The notes: a model not told the origin generated them from the sequence alone. A DNA stretch of 64,000 nt from Bin75 sp965200435 (GCA_965200435.1 OZ241337.1:2232001-2296000); one strand, 5' to 3'; positions 18,543 through 27,596 are shown, counted from the stretch's first letter. Program-made: numbers and translations.

Positions 18543-18688
18543 AGGGACCCTCTGATTTCGTGTGAGAGCGGGATGCCGGGCCAGGCGTCCCGGCGCGAAA
18601 CCCGAAGCGTCTCAGAGCGAGAGGTGCGGGGTGGGCGAGGACACCACGCCGCCATGCGCCCGATTGTACACGAAATCAGAGGGTCCCT
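18543..18688 (+). repeat. 145-bp palindrome-ended repeat, copy 2
   Basis: The ends form a perfect 21-base inverted repeat beginning AGGGACCCTCTGATTTCG. Relative to copy 1 one base differs in the left arm and its partner differs in the right arm, so pairing is kept. It lies inside the lipid A operon, between lpxI and the oxidoreductase gene, and would be transcribed as a long stem. Confidence 0.85.
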
Positions 18689-18751
18689 GGTACGCCACAC
18701 GCCAATGACCGTTTGTCGGTCTTGCCGGTTCTGTTCATGCCAAGAGGAGAT

Positions 18752-19714
18752 ATGGAAGTCATCAAGGTCGGCGTCATTGGGGTGGGACATCTTGGACAAC
18801 ATCATGCCCGTATCTATTCCGAGTTGCCCCAGACCCGGTTGGTGGGTGTGGCTGATCTTGATCAAGCCCGTTGCGTGGAAATAGGCAACCGTTTCGGCGT
18901 GGCCCATTTTGAGGATTACCGAAGTCTGTTGGGCCAAGTGGATGCCATGAGTGTCGCCGTGCCGACTCTGCAGCACAGGGACGTGGTGCTTGGCTGCCTT
19001 GAAGCCGGTGTCCACGTTCTGGTTGAAAAGCCCATTGCTGCCACACCGGAAGAAGGCTTGCAGATGGTCACCTGTGCGAAGCAGAACGGGTTGGTCTTGC
19101 ACGTGGGGCACGTTGAGCGGTTCAATCCCGTCAGGGATCTTCTCCAAGACCGTATCTCGAATCCCAGGTTCATCGAATGTCACCGGCTCGCCCCCTTTCA
19201 GCCACGGGGAACGGACGTCGACGTGGTGCTGGATCTGATGATTCACGACGTCGATTTGGTTTTGTCTTTCGGCTTGGGGCAGGTCAGCAAGGTGGAGGCC
19301 GTGGGGATCGCGGTTCTTTCCCCGGAGGTCGATTTTGCTCATGCACGGGTAGAATTCGACAAGGGGTGCGTCGTCAATTTGACCGCCAGCCGGATATCGA
19401 CCGGACGTTTGCGAAAAATGCGTCTTTTTCAGGAGCACCTCTATCTGTCCGTCGATTTTCTCTCTCGTCAGGGCATCGTGTATCGACAAAGCCCGACCGA
19501 CGCATCGTCCGTTCAAGAGGAAGCGATCCAGGCAGGGGATGAAGAGCCGCTTCAAGGCGAATTGCAGGCCTTTGTGCAAGCCGTACGGACGGGTGCTCCG
19601 GGCGGTGTTTCAGGGGAGGAAGGGCTGGCCGCCTTGGAATTGGTCCATACGATCATTCAGTCCATTCACGGAACGACCCATCCACTGACGGGGCTTTCAA
19701 CGACCGGATACTAA
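18752..19714 (+). CDS. Gfo/Idh/MocA oxidoreductase in the lipid A operon (GnnA-like candidate)
   Basis: NAD(P)-dependent sugar dehydrogenase family. An N-terminal Rossmann motif (KVGVIGVGHLGQHHA) is followed by the VEKPIA signature Lys (~residue 97) and a C-terminal Gfo/Idh domain with LMIHDVDLVL. Start ATG 18752 has a GAGGAG site. 320 aa. Related genes next to lpxA/lpxB include gnnA, which oxidises the 3-OH of UDP-GlcNAc so that GnnB can make the 2,3-diamino sugar for amide-linked lipid A. No gnnB-type aminotransferase is in this window, so the specific role is inference. Eight bases before lpxB. Confidence 0.8.
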   Translation: MEVIKVGVIGVGHLGQHHARIYSELPQTRLVGVADLDQARCVEIGNRFGVAHFEDYRSLLGQVDAMSVAVPTLQHRDVVLGCLEAGVHVLVEKPIAATPEEGLQMVTCAKQNGLVLHVGHVERFNPVRDLLQDRISNPRFIECHRLAPFQPRGTDVDVVLDLMIHDVDLVLSFGLGQVSKVEAVGIAVLSPEVDFAHARVEFDKGCVVNLTASRISTGRLRKMRLFQEHLYLSVDFLSRQGIVYRQSPTDASSVQEEAIQAGDEEPLQGELQAFVQAVRTGAPGGVSGEEGLAALELVHTIIQSIHGTTHPLTGLSTTGY

Positions 19715-19721
19715 AGGGAGC

Positions 19722-20858
19722 ATGGCTGGTCCGTCGATCATGATCGTCACAGGTGAGGCGTCGGGCGATCTTCATGGTGCAAACCTGGCAAGAGCCTTAA
19801 AGGAACTTCAACCTGAAATCAAACTTGTGGGGGTCGGTGGGCAACACATGCGGGCCGCTGGAGTGGAACTGGTGAACGGTTTGCATCGTCTGGACGTCGT
19901 TGGGGTGCCGGGACCGGGCATGATCTGGAAAGGACTGGCCAACATCTTGACCCTGAAACGGTTTTTCAGACGAGCCTCTCTGGACGGCGTGGTCTTTGTG
20001 GACAATCCGTCCATGAACCTCCGTTTGGCCAGGATTGCGGCCAGACTCGGCCATCGCGTGATCTATTACATCGCGCCGCAGATTTGGGCCTGGGGCCGGC
20101 ACCGGATCGATCTGATCAAGCGCGTCGTCAACCGGATGATCGTGATTTTACCCTTTGAGGAGTCGATATACCGTGAAGCCGGCGTGCCGTGCAGTTTCGT
20201 GGGTCATCCCTTACTCGATCACGTGGCGCCACGCTATGATGCGACCCGTTTACGACAGCAGTTGGGTCTACCGGTTCAAGGCCTGATTCTGGGGGTGCTT
20301 CCCGGGAGCCGCCATTCCGAAATCCGGTTGCTTCTGCCAACCATGATGGAGGCGGCAGGACGCATCAGGGAATCTTTCCCCGACCTTCATTGCGTCATCG
20401 CACAGGCGCCCACGGTTGCAGACGCATGGATCAACGAAGTGCTTGATCGACAGACACTTCCTGTGACCGTGGCACCGAATCAGCCGGATGAGGTGATGGC
20501 GGCCGCGGATTTGTTGTTGGTGGCTTCGGGGACGGCCACCTTGCAGGCAGCCTTGGTCGGCACACCGATGATTCTTGCGTATCGCGTTTCCCCGGTGACC
20601 TTTCTTCTTGCCAAAATGCTCATGACCGTCGAACACGTGGGTTTGGTGAACCTGGTCGCGGGGCGCGGCATTGTCACGGAATTGTTACAATCGGAGATGA
20701 CGGCGGAACGACTGAGTCAGGAGGCGCTCCGGCTGCTGAAGGATCGAAACCGGTACGACCAAATGCGGGAAGCCTTGGGCGACATTCGCGACCGGCTTGG
20801 ATCTCCCGGGGCTTCCCTGAGGGCGGCAGAGGTGGTGTTGGCCGAATGTCAGGCATGA
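19722..20858 (+). CDS. lpxB: Lipid-A-disaccharide synthase LpxB
   Basis: GT-B glycosyltransferase joining lipid X to UDP-diacylglucosamine to form the beta-1,6 disaccharide. Conserved segments: TGEASGDLHGANL, GVGGQHMRAAGVE, IDNPSMN-type (VDNPSMN), YYIAPQIWAWGRHR, PFEESIYREAGV, GHPLLD, LPGSRHSEIR and ASGTATLQAAL. Start ATG 19722 follows AAAGGGAG with good spacing. 378 aa, normal. Its end overlaps msbA by 13 bases. Confidence 0.97.
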   Translation: MAGPSIMIVTGEASGDLHGANLARALKELQPEIKLVGVGGQHMRAAGVELVNGLHRLDVVGVPGPGMIWKGLANILTLKRFFRRASLDGVVFVDNPSMNLRLARIAARLGHRVIYYIAPQIWAWGRHRIDLIKRVVNRMIVILPFEESIYREAGVPCSFVGHPLLDHVAPRYDATRLRQQLGLPVQGLILGVLPGSRHSEIRLLLPTMMEAAGRIRESFPDLHCVIAQAPTVADAWINEVLDRQTLPVTVAPNQPDEVMAAADLLLVASGTATLQAALVGTPMILAYRVSPVTFLLAKMLMTVEHVGLVNLVAGRGIVTELLQSEMTAERLSQEALRLLKDRNRYDQMREALGDIRDRLGSPGASLRAAEVVLAECQA

Positions 20859-22600
20859 CCACTTTTTTCAGGCTTCTGTCCTATCTGCATGAATACCGGG
20901 TCCGGTTAATTGCGGCTTGCGCATGCGCGGCGGGCGTGGCGGGTATGTCCGGACTGTATGCCTGGCTCGTGCAACCGGTCCTGGATGAAATTTTTATTGC
21001 CAAAAATCGACAGTTGCTCCTGGTTTTGCCCTTGGTGATTCTCGGTGCGGCCATCTTGAAAGGGTTCTTCGCCTATGGTCAAGCCTATCTGATGAGTTAC
21101 GTGGGCCATCGCGTGGTGTCGGAGATCCGGCAGCAATTGTTCGGGCAGTTTCTGCGTTTTTCGTTGGCGTTTCACCGGAAGCATTCGAGCGGACGCCTGG
21201 TTGCCAGGGTTCTCAATGACGTCAGCGAAATGGCCAATGCCATTCCCAGCGTGATTAAAGATTTGGTGCAACAGGGCCTGATTTTTCTTGCGTTAAGTGG
21301 CGTGGCGTTCTATCAGAATTGGAAGTTGGCCGCGGTGTTGCTCCTGGTCCTGCCGGTTTCGACCTATGCCATCATCAAGATCGGCGGCCGGTTGCGAAAG
21401 TTGGCCGTCAAGGGGCAGGAGTCGATGGGGGATATGGCTTCGACCCTGAAAGAAGCCTTTGCCGGCATTCACATCGTCAAAGCGTACGGTGGAGAATTCG
21501 TTGAACAACAACGGTTCGCCAAGGGCAATACCGCTTATTTGCGAGCGGCGATGAAGTCGTCGCAACTGGCTGCGCTGACTGCCCCGCTGTTGGAGGTGAT
21601 CGGGATAGGCGGCATTGCCTTTATTGTCTGGTACGGCGGGATTCTGGTCATTGACGGACACGTGAAGCCCGGCGAATTTTTTTCCTTTTTGGCGGCCATG
21701 TTCATGGCCTATGACCCGGTCAAAAAACTTGCCGGTGCCAATGTCTTGGTTCAACGCGCGATTGCCGCGGCGGACCGGGTCTTTGAAATGTTGGATAAAA
21801 AACATGAATTCGTTCATGATCACGGGCGCGCGACCTTGCCGGCCCTCTCCCGGTCCTTGCAGTTTCAGGACGTGAGCTTTCGTTATGAGGGGAGTGATGA
21901 CCCGGCGATCGAACACGTGCATCTCACCGTCGAGTTCGGTGAAGTCGTGGCGCTGGTCGGGAAAAGCGGAAGCGGCAAATCTACCATGGCGAGTTTAGTC
22001 CCGAGGTTTTATGATCCATCCGAAGGCCGCATTCTGATCGACGGTCAGGATATCAGGGACGTGACGTTGACCTCCCTGCGGGCCCAGATTGCCATCGTCT
22101 CTCAAGGGACGATTCTGTTCGATGAGACCGTACGCGCCAACATCGCCTACGGGTGTCCGGACGCGTCCGAGGAAGAAATCATCCATGTGGCACGGGCGGG
22201 GCACGCCTGGGAATTTATTGAAGAATTACCCGATGGGCTGGAGACGCTGATAGGAGAAAATGGTATTAGCTTGTCAGGCGGGCAACGCCAGCGTTTGGCT
22301 ATCGCCCGCGCCATGTTGCGGAACGCTCCGCTGCTCATTTTCGATGAGGCCACCTCCGCGTTGGATAGCGAGTCCGAACAAAAGGTTCAGTCCGCCATGG
22401 CTGGATTGATGAAAGACCGGACGACACTCATCATTGCACATCGTCTCTCGACCATTCACTATGCGCACCGTATTCTCGTTTTGGATAGAGGGCGCATCGT
22501 GGAAGAGGGTATTCATCATGATTTGCTTCGTCGAAACGGGGTCTATACGCGACTGTACAAGACCCAGTTCGACGTTCCCACAGAGACCACGTTTCGGTAG
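20846..22600 (+). CDS. msbA: Lipid A export permease/ATP-binding protein MsbA
   Basis: Homodimeric ABC exporter flipping core-lipid A across the inner membrane. Six transmembrane helices lie in residues ~15-300. The ATPase domain has Walker A LVGKSGSGKST, Q-loop, signature LSGGQRQRLAIARAM, Walker B LLIFDEATSALD and the switch IAHRLSTI. 584 aa, normal. ATG 20846 is chosen because of the AGAGGTGG site 11 bases before it; ATG 20855, overlapping the lpxB stop as ATGA, is an alternative that would shorten the protein by three residues. Position right after lpxB supports MsbA over other exporters of this family. Confidence 0.93.
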   Translation: MSGMTTFFRLLSYLHEYRVRLIAACACAAGVAGMSGLYAWLVQPVLDEIFIAKNRQLLLVLPLVILGAAILKGFFAYGQAYLMSYVGHRVVSEIRQQLFGQFLRFSLAFHRKHSSGRLVARVLNDVSEMANAIPSVIKDLVQQGLIFLALSGVAFYQNWKLAAVLLLVLPVSTYAIIKIGGRLRKLAVKGQESMGDMASTLKEAFAGIHIVKAYGGEFVEQQRFAKGNTAYLRAAMKSSQLAALTAPLLEVIGIGGIAFIVWYGGILVIDGHVKPGEFFSFLAAMFMAYDPVKKLAGANVLVQRAIAAADRVFEMLDKKHEFVHDHGRATLPALSRSLQFQDVSFRYEGSDDPAIEHVHLTVEFGEVVALVGKSGSGKSTMASLVPRFYDPSEGRILIDGQDIRDVTLTSLRAQIAIVSQGTILFDETVRANIAYGCPDASEEEIIHVARAGHAWEFIEELPDGLETLIGENGISLSGGQRQRLAIARAMLRNAPLLIFDEATSALDSESEQKVQSAMAGLMKDRTTLIIAHRLSTIHYAHRILVLDRGRIVEEGIHHDLLRRNGVYTRLYKTQFDVPTETTFR

Positions 22601-22621
22601 TCGAGGCGGTCAAGCGCATTG

Positions 22622-23284
22622 ATGATGAACCGGCTGAAATTACACATCCTGTCGTTTCTCGGCGCAGCCACGATCCAGCTTCTCGGCAAGTCAATGTCCT
22701 TGACGTCGCATGGATTCGAGCCCGTCGACCGGATCTATCGTGAAGGCCGCACTATCATCCTGACGTTTTGGCACGGGCAACAGTTGATGATTCCGTTAGG
22801 CTACCGTGGCCCGCATCCCGAGATTCTGATCAGCCGGCACCGGGACGGGGAACTCATTTATCGAATCGTCAAACGATTCGGATACGGAGCCGTTCGCGGA
22901 TCGACCACGCAGGGCGGGCACAAGGCATTGCGTCAACTCATTCGCCTGGGCCGGCAGGGTGTCGATCTGGTTATCACGCCTGATGGGCCCAAGGGACCCA
23001 GACATCGCGTTCAACCCGGGGTCGTCGCTCTCGCCAAATTCACGGGCCTGCCTATTGTTCCCCTGGCGTTTGCGTGCTCAAAAAAAAAAGTCTTTTCCAG
23101 TTGGGACCGGTTTCTAGTCCCGTATCCGTTTTCCCGTGGCGTCTATCTGTGGGGCGATCCGATACGGGTTGACCGCGATGCCGATGCCGCGACCCTGGAA
23201 CGAATACGAGTGGAGTTGGAAACCGCGCTCTCCGCACTGTCATCCGATGCGGAAGCCATGTGTGATGATCGAGGTTCTCACTGA
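22622..23284 (+). CDS. DUF374 lysophospholipid acyltransferase-like protein
   Basis: Membrane-associated acyltransferase family protein of the DUF374 type. It has TFWHGQQLMIP, a diverged form of the HX4D-type start (WHGQ...), the conserved LISRHRDGELI, GSTTQGGHKALRQL and ITPDGPKGPRH motifs, and LPIVPLAFA. 220 aa, normal for the family. Position between msbA and waaA suggests it adds a secondary acyl chain to a lipid A precursor, replacing LpxL/LpxM, but this is inference. Start is ATG 22622 (TTG 22619 and ATG 22625 also possible). The waaA start lies immediately after its stop. Confidence 0.85.
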   Translation: MMNRLKLHILSFLGAATIQLLGKSMSLTSHGFEPVDRIYREGRTIILTFWHGQQLMIPLGYRGPHPEILISRHRDGELIYRIVKRFGYGAVRGSTTQGGHKALRQLIRLGRQGVDLVITPDGPKGPRHRVQPGVVALAKFTGLPIVPLAFACSKKKVFSSWDRFLVPYPFSRGVYLWGDPIRVDRDADAATLERIRVELETALSALSSDAEAMCDDRGSH

Positions 23285-23285
23285 G

Positions 23286-24620
23286 ATGTGGTACGGTCTC
23301 TACAATCTGCTCCTGATCCTCGGGTTTCCATTCATTCTTTGCACGTTGCTGTTCAAGAAACGATGTCGATCCGGACTGTTACAACGGATTGGATGGACGG
23401 TGCCCAGGGGGTGGGGTTCTCAGGAGACACTCCTCTGGATTCATGCCGTGTCGTTGGGAGAAGTTTCCGCCATCGTGCCGTTTGTGCTGGCGTTCCATCA
23501 TCGCTATCCCGCGGTCAGGATCGTCGTATCGACGATTACGGAAACCGGACGGGAAGCCGTACAACAACGATTGGCCGGCGTGTCCACGCATTGTTTTCTG
23601 CCCCTGGATTATCCCTGGATCGTCAACCGGTTCATTCAATCCATGAACCCGGTCGGGTTCTTAGTCGTCGAAACCGAGCTGTGGCCGAACCTGTTGCGGG
23701 CGTTGTCCCAGCGGGGAATCCCTTCCGTTCTCATCAACGGACGATTGTCGTCACGCTCTTTTTCCCGCTACCGGTGGATCCGGCCGTTTATGCGGCAGAT
23801 TCTCTCGACGGTCTCATTGGGGCTCCTGCAATCCGACAGGGATCAACGCCGGTTTGTTGAGTTGGGGGCTCCGCCGGACCGGATGCATCGCACAGGGAAC
23901 ATGAAATTCGACCGGACGATGAATGGAGGGTTGGCTTCTCACCCCTTGATCGAGCGTTCGGCCTTCGGGGTGTCGCAGGACGAACGGCTGATTGTCGCAG
24001 GGAGTACTCATCCCACCGAAGAAGAAATCCTTTTGGACAGTTACCGGGATTTGATCCGTTCCTGTCCCGACGCGGTCATGTTGTTGGCGCCACGCCACAT
24101 CGAACGAAGCGATGTGCTGGCCCAAACGATCAGGGCATTCGGGTTCTCCGTGGTCAGACGAAGCCGGTTGTGTGAGGGGGGGGCTCGGGGAGCCGAGGGA
24201 CCTCGGATCATTATTCTGGATACCCAGGGAGAACTTGCTCAAGTGTACGGACTGGCGTTCATGGCATTTGTGGGAGGGACGCTGGTCCCTGTAGGAGGGC
24301 ATAATCTGCTGGAACCGCCGGTATGGGGCAAGCCTGTCTGTTTCGGTCCGTATACCGATCACTGTCATGAAATTGCGGAGTTGTTGATCGAATCCGGGGG
24401 GGGCATTCGAGTCCGCAATGCACAGGAATTGACGGAAACGTTTATGAAGGGCCTGCAAGATCAGGATTGGGTGTCTCATCGAGGGCTGAACGCACGAAAG
24501 GTCATCGATGACAATCAAGGAGTGGTCGAGAGAAATTTGCATATGGTTGAGCACGTCATCGGTTTTCGTGAGTCGCGTTCTTCTGGTCCCTTCGGTTCCT
24601 CGACTTTGTCAAGGAGGTGA
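23286..24620 (+). CDS. waaA: Kdo transferase WaaA (KdtA)
   Basis: Transfers Kdo from CMP-Kdo to lipid IVA, starting the LPS core. An N-terminal membrane anchor (MWYGLYNLLLILGFPFILC) is followed by the GT-B domains with WIHAVSLGEV, TITETGREA, FLVVETELWPNLL, INGRLSSRS, GSTHPTEEE and a C-terminal GGTLVPVGGHNLLEP. ATG 23286 matches family starts; ATG 23265, overlapping the previous gene, would add seven residues. 444 aa; the last ~20 residues (Ser/Arg rich) look like non-conserved read-out. Whether it adds one, two or more Kdo units cannot be told. Confidence 0.93.
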   Translation: MWYGLYNLLLILGFPFILCTLLFKKRCRSGLLQRIGWTVPRGWGSQETLLWIHAVSLGEVSAIVPFVLAFHHRYPAVRIVVSTITETGREAVQQRLAGVSTHCFLPLDYPWIVNRFIQSMNPVGFLVVETELWPNLLRALSQRGIPSVLINGRLSSRSFSRYRWIRPFMRQILSTVSLGLLQSDRDQRRFVELGAPPDRMHRTGNMKFDRTMNGGLASHPLIERSAFGVSQDERLIVAGSTHPTEEEILLDSYRDLIRSCPDAVMLLAPRHIERSDVLAQTIRAFGFSVVRRSRLCEGGARGAEGPRIIILDTQGELAQVYGLAFMAFVGGTLVPVGGHNLLEPPVWGKPVCFGPYTDHCHEIAELLIESGGGIRVRNAQELTETFMKGLQDQDWVSHRGLNARKVIDDNQGVVERNLHMVEHVIGFRESRSSGPFGSSTLSRR

Positions 24621-24669
24621 AGCCTTGAGGACACCGTTGTTCCCTGTGATTGGCCGGTTATGCGACCGG

Positions 24670-24738
24670 TGTCGTGGCGGCATCGTATGGCGTTGGAGAA
24701 CGCACGGGACAGTCGTGCCATAAGATGGCGCCACGACA
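24670..24738. repeat. Hairpin with CATCTTATG-type core between waaA and lpxK
   Basis: Two 22-base arms (24670-24691 and 24717-24738), complementary at 20 of 22 positions, separated by 25 bases. The right arm read on the minus strand is TGTCGTGGCGCCATCTTATGGC. This matches the hairpin consensus found in the insertion relics at 11.9-12.2 and 58.7 kb. It occupies the 208-base gap and would be a strong stem in the operon mRNA. Confidence 0.65.
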
Positions 24739-24828
24739 TTGAGAAGAGGGTCAAAGAGCGTCAAAAGCTGGCGTGGCGAAAACAATACGTGGAGGTCGAG
24801 ACTGGAGAGGAAAAGAGACGGTGAACCC

Positions 24829-25854
24829 ATGATGAGGGGATGGACATCGCTGCTGACCGGCCCATATCGATTGGCTACGTGTTTTCGGACACGGCTGTAT
24901 GAACGAGGGTGGTTGACGAGACGCCGATTGCCTCGTCCGGTCGTCAGTGTGGGGAACCTCACGGTCGGCGGAACGGGGAAAACCCCCATGGCCATGTGGG
25001 TGGCCGAAAAGCTGTTGGAGCAAGGGAAACAGCCGGCCATTCTCAGTAGAGGATACCGGCGAAACAGTCAGCAGAAATTTTTGCTGGTATCCGATGGAGT
25101 GTCAATCCTTGCCGGACCCCATGAGGCTGGCGACGAACCCTATTTGATGGCGACACGATGCCCGGGGGCTGCCGTAGCCGTCGGGGCCGACCGGTATGCC
25201 TTGGGCCGTTGGGTCTTGAGCCGGCTGCCCATTGATTGTTTCATCTTGGATGACGGGTTCCAGCATTTGAGGCTTGACCGTGACGTGAACCTGTTGCTGG
25301 TGGACAGTTCCGATCGTGCGGGCATGGAAGAACTGTTGCCGGTTGGCAGACTTCGTGAACCGCTCAATGAAGCGAAAAGAGCTTCGGATATTGTCCTGAC
25401 GCGAGTTGAAGATCGTTCAATGATTCCCAACGCCTTGAATCCTCTCGAGACGGCCATGGCTGCCAGTCTCAATCCCATCACCACGAGGTTTACGGTTAAA
25501 CAGTTGGTGGGGGCCTCGGACGTGATGTCGATTTCTGGCGTCCGTGGGAAAAAGGCGCTCATCTTCAGTGGGATCGGGAACCCGAACCAGTTTCGCCGGA
25601 CGGTGACCGCGCTCGGCGTGCAGGTGGTGGATGAACTTGTTTTTCGGGACCATGAAGCCTATGCCCCTTCCAGGGTCACGGACATTTATCGACATATTGA
25701 GCAGAACCGGCCTGATCTGGCACTCACGACGGAAAAAGATCTGATCAAAGCGCAGTCGCGTTGGTCGAGCCCCACGCCTCTGTTTGCCGTGTGCCTCCAG
25801 TTGGAATTTTTGGATGGTCGGAGTCGATTAGAAAAAGCCTTGTCGGCTTTGTAG
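24829..25854 (+). CDS. lpxK: Tetraacyldisaccharide 4'-kinase LpxK
   Basis: Membrane-bound kinase that phosphorylates the lipid A disaccharide at 4'. Conserved segments: RPVVSVGNLTVGGTGKTP with the P-loop, AILSRGYRR, AGDEPYLMA, FILDDGFQHLRLDRDVNLLLVD and LTTEKDLIKAQ. The ATG at 24829 follows GAGAGG; the frame is open back to 24739 but that stretch lacks LpxK similarity. 341 aa, normal. Last gene of the operon; it converges with the minus-strand gene starting at 27041. Confidence 0.95.
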   Translation: MMRGWTSLLTGPYRLATCFRTRLYERGWLTRRRLPRPVVSVGNLTVGGTGKTPMAMWVAEKLLEQGKQPAILSRGYRRNSQQKFLLVSDGVSILAGPHEAGDEPYLMATRCPGAAVAVGADRYALGRWVLSRLPIDCFILDDGFQHLRLDRDVNLLLVDSSDRAGMEELLPVGRLREPLNEAKRASDIVLTRVEDRSMIPNALNPLETAMAASLNPITTRFTVKQLVGASDVMSISGVRGKKALIFSGIGNPNQFRRTVTALGVQVVDELVFRDHEAYAPSRVTDIYRHIEQNRPDLALTTEKDLIKAQSRWSSPTPLFAVCLQLEFLDGRSRLEKALSAL

Positions 25855-25979
25855 CGGAAGAGCAGAAGGGGAGAGTCCCCAAGAGTTGTCGCTGTGCGAT
25901 CTTCTCGTGCCTGTTGATGGCAGTTCCTTGACGCCGCATGCGATGCGGCCGCGACCCCTGGACAAGAACATGCTTCGTT

Positions 25980-27041
25980 TTATGGAAAAGGGGAGAGTGG
26001 AGCATAGTTCATGGGCCAAGCGAACAAGTCTTCAAGCCAGGCGGTCATTTCGTCCATGGGCAGGGGCATCCTGTTGAAGCGGACTTCCAGTTGATAGTGC
26101 TGTTCCGTTCCCATGATTCCAATAATGGCCGCGGCATCCGGATGATCGGGGAGAATCGTTTGTGTGCGAAATTCGGAAATCGTGGTGTACAGCCGACCGC
26201 CTTTCTCCACAATGTTCAACAGGGCAGGGAGATCCGTGAGGCAGGCATGCGCGGAGCAACGGTAGACCGTACGCACGTCGGGCTCGATCGTTTTGAACTC
26301 GTTCAGGGCTTCCCGGGAAAAGCCGGTCAGATACATCCGGACGGCGGCCGTGGGAAGTCGATACGTGGACGCCAATCCGCTGGCGGGGACGAGAAAGGCG
26401 AAGGGATCCGAGGAATTAAATTCGAATTGGCACGGTCCGAACGCGTCCGGCCAGGAGCAGGAAAAGGGTATCTCTTCGCGGGTGTTGCGAAGCGCGACCC
26501 GGTCTTGTTGAATCGAGACGTCTATCGGCAAATCGAGCCGTTCAATCGCTTCACGGAACGCCGCCTGTCGTTCCTCCAACCAGATCGGTCGCTGGTGGGG
26601 GACATAGGGTTCTCCTTGGGCAATAATGGTGGCGGTATGAAATCGGATTCTGATGAATGAGTGCGTGTGTCGAAAGCCGACCCAGAACATGGCAAGGGGC
26701 TGGAGCGTAGCCAGATGGCCGGAAAGGTGCCATGGATGGCTGATCGAGCAATACGCGCTGATGGACTGGTACCGTTGGAAGGTCGAATGATAGCGGCCGG
26801 CCAGGAGAAAAAAATCGTCCTGCCAGGCGTCGAGCACGTGAATCATCGTCACGTCCTCAAGGGGCCATTGCGCGAGTCGTTCAATGGCTTCCGGCGATGA
26901 AACCGGCCACTCTTCGATATAGCAGATGCCTTCCTTTTCAGGATCAACGGATTGCAGGCCTTTGGTTTGCAGCCTGTCGAGCAGGCCGAGGACCTGCGGG
27001 AAAGTCAGGGGTTGACGGGATTCCCAGCGCTGTTCACGCAT
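25980..27041 (-). CDS. Uncharacterised protein, 353 aa
   Basis: Family not recognised. The reading frame is long, uses codons like its neighbours and has no competing real gene, so it should be coding. There is no signal peptide or clear membrane helix; the protein is rich in aromatic and charged residues and looks globular and cytosolic. Segments that may help a search: PLEDVTMIHVLDAWQDDFF, SISHPWHLSGHL and VGFRHTHSFIRIRF. The C-terminus (EMTAWLEDLFAWPMNY) is amphipathic. It is flanked by lpxK (convergent) and tRNA-Ser; no operon partner is evident. Confidence 0.7.
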   Translation of the reverse strand: MREQRWESRQPLTFPQVLGLLDRLQTKGLQSVDPEKEGICYIEEWPVSSPEAIERLAQWPLEDVTMIHVLDAWQDDFFLLAGRYHSTFQRYQSISAYCSISHPWHLSGHLATLQPLAMFWVGFRHTHSFIRIRFHTATIIAQGEPYVPHQRPIWLEERQAAFREAIERLDLPIDVSIQQDRVALRNTREEIPFSCSWPDAFGPCQFEFNSSDPFAFLVPASGLASTYRLPTAAVRMYLTGFSREALNEFKTIEPDVRTVYRCSAHACLTDLPALLNIVEKGGRLYTTISEFRTQTILPDHPDAAAIIGIMGTEQHYQLEVRFNRMPLPMDEMTAWLEDLFAWPMNYAPLSPFP

Positions 27042-27198
27042 TGAATGCGTTCCCCGCCGGCGATGGAGAGACCGGGCATCACCATGTTTGCCACTTTGCC
27101 ATCCTCTGGCGCGTGTTTATCTGCTGATCCCTCCACTCCCTTTGGATGGGGAGTGGGAAATAACTGTGCACGAACTTGCCGGTCATGCCCTTCGTGAA

Positions 27199-27289
27199 TG
27201 GCGGAGAGGGCGGGATTTGAACCCGCGGTAGGGGGTTAGCCTACGACGGTTTAGCAAACCGTTGCCTTCGGCCGCTCGGCCACCTCTCC
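27199..27289 (-). tRNA. tRNA-Ser (anticodon GCU)
   Basis: Complete 91-base class II tRNA with encoded CCA. The acceptor stem GGAGAGG pairs with CCTCTCC, with discriminator G. The anticodon loop TTTGCTAAA has GCT at 27253-27255, a long variable arm follows, and the T-arm is GGGTTCAAATCCC. It reads AGC/AGU codons. Confidence 0.97.
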
Positions 27290-27383
27290 GGGATCACGTC
27301 ACTGTAGGCGAAATTTCCGTAGAAGTCCAGTTTTATCACAGCCCCGGCTGTCTGGTGCGTGTCGCCTGCCCGGACATGCCGCT

Positions 27384-27596
27384 TTATGCATGGCCCGTTG
27401 GTGAGGAACCGCCTTCGTTTTCAGGTGAAAAGGGCGCGTCGCCTTCCATGAGTTCGGCAAGGCTTTGGAGCTTTTTGACCTGCGGGTGATCAGGTGGAAG
27501 GGGATTCCCATATTCATCCGTGAGTAATTCCTTCATGTCTTCGAGCATGGCCTCCAACTCGGGGAAGGAGACTTTTGGCAACTTTTTTTTACCCAT
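27384..27596 (-). CDS. Small acidic protein, 70 aa
   Basis: Not recognised. It begins MGKKKLPKVSFPELEAMLED, then an acidic helix (MKELLTDEYGNPLPPDHPQ) and a low-complexity, Gly/Ser-rich end. GAGG stands about 9 bases before the ATG, and codon use is like the surroundings. It lies between tRNA-Ser and the thioredoxin-like gene, all on the minus strand, 45 bases from the latter, so co-transcription is possible. Confidence 0.6.
   Translation of the reverse strand: MGKKKLPKVSFPELEAMLEDMKELLTDEYGNPLPPDHPQVKKLQSLAELMEGDAPFSPENEGGSSPTGHA

Noticed and set aside
25933..25949. GCCGCAT-GCG-ATGCGGC palindrome after lpxK as a hairpin-family copy or terminator
   Set aside because: Different loop, no surrounding homology to the CATCTTATG family and no T-run; too short to claim.
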